Assembly: GCF_020711255.1 (NCBI RefSeq)
Contig: NZ_JAJFAW010000009.1
Span: forward strand, 116,239-180,238
Origin: Hymenobacter plasmatis
Lineage (GTDB): Bacteria > Bacteroidota > Bacteroidia > Cytophagales > Hymenobacteraceae
Reading direction: 5' to 3'
Length of the DNA stretch: 64,000 nucleotides
How positions within the stretch are numbered: the stretch's first letter is position 1; the number at the start of each line of letters is the position of its first letter. Both the position numbers and the translations under genes were made by a program. Positions 63,921-64,000 of this stretch are shown one piece after another. The notes under the pieces are model-generated. The model did no database searches. It worked only from the letters and a program-made list of their open reading frames with translations, and was not told the origin of the DNA.

Positions 63921-63941
63921 GGTCGTGGCTGTTGCAGAACT
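63921..63941. repeat. Direct repeat, right copy (possible mobile-element end)
   Basis: GGTCGTGGCTGTTGCAGAACT matches 62045-62065 at 20 of 21 positions in the same orientation. The sequence from here to the window edge has no recognisable gene and may be the start of a mobile element. Confidence 0.5.
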
Positions 63942-64000
63942 GCCCAAGTGCACGCATCGCCGAGCAACAGAACGGGGCATTCGGGGCTTGTTCGAGCAAT

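Overview
The window looks like chromosomal DNA of a GC-rich member of the Bacteroidota, most likely Hymenobacter or a close relative. Supporting signs are the protein families present (Bacteroidota-type tyrosine integrase, tail-specific protease, PAS and LytS kinases, GH30 pair), the rarity of Shine-Dalgarno sequences, a TAnnTTTG-type promoter box, and many short palindromic intergenic repeats. The genus is an inference from family resemblance only.

Region 1 (1-10.2 kb) is mostly core: the 3' end of a CocE/PepX-type hydrolase, an NmrA-like reductase, a HAD phosphatase, a GyrI-like protein, a five-PAS histidine kinase, a Prc-type protease and DNA polymerase IV. Region 2 (10.4-15.2 kb) starts with an odd tRNA-Leu-like gene, then two secreted GH30 glycosidases, an SGNH esterase and an sce7726-family protein. 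Region 3 (15.8-21.3 kb) has a DUF937-OmpA membrane protein and a NarL-type regulator/kinase pair.

Region 4 (21.5-29.8 kb) is a surface-sugar island: glycosyltransferase-like protein, SpsF-type cytidylyltransferase, split transketolase, class III aminotransferase, SDR, KdsC-like phosphatase and a NeuB-type synthase without its SAF domain. Together they suggest synthesis, CMP activation and transfer of an unusual amino-ulosonic acid. Palindromic repeats separate several of these genes. Sterol desaturase, SMR transporter, acyltransferase and UspA genes follow.

Region 5 (33.7-40.6 kb, minus strand) is the most exciting part. A 65-residue precursor-like peptide with a double-glycine leader and a Cys/Pro/Ser/Tyr-rich core is followed by a strong hairpin, then a protein kinase with a PqqD/RRE-like N-terminus, a C39-peptidase ABC exporter, an HlyD adaptor and a TolC channel. 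The parts form a complete leader-processing and export system with a kinase as the only candidate modifying enzyme. The core is encoded across C10 and C8 tracts.

Region 6 (41-46 kb) is a scar zone: fragments of a glycoside hydrolase, a thiolase and a Na+/H+ antiporter, a TetR regulator, a single-domain malic enzyme, a tyrosine integrase with a likely frameshifted start, and an 18-bp direct repeat. Region 7 (46-64 kb) is accessory: DUF389 and ClC membrane proteins, twin AraC regulators, DUF983, PAS- and TIGR03118-type remnants, a DUF1624 acyltransferase, a LytS/LytTR pair, an esterase, two DHFR-like proteins, VOC, DUF1569 and a BLUF photoreceptor, with more decayed genes near the right edge.
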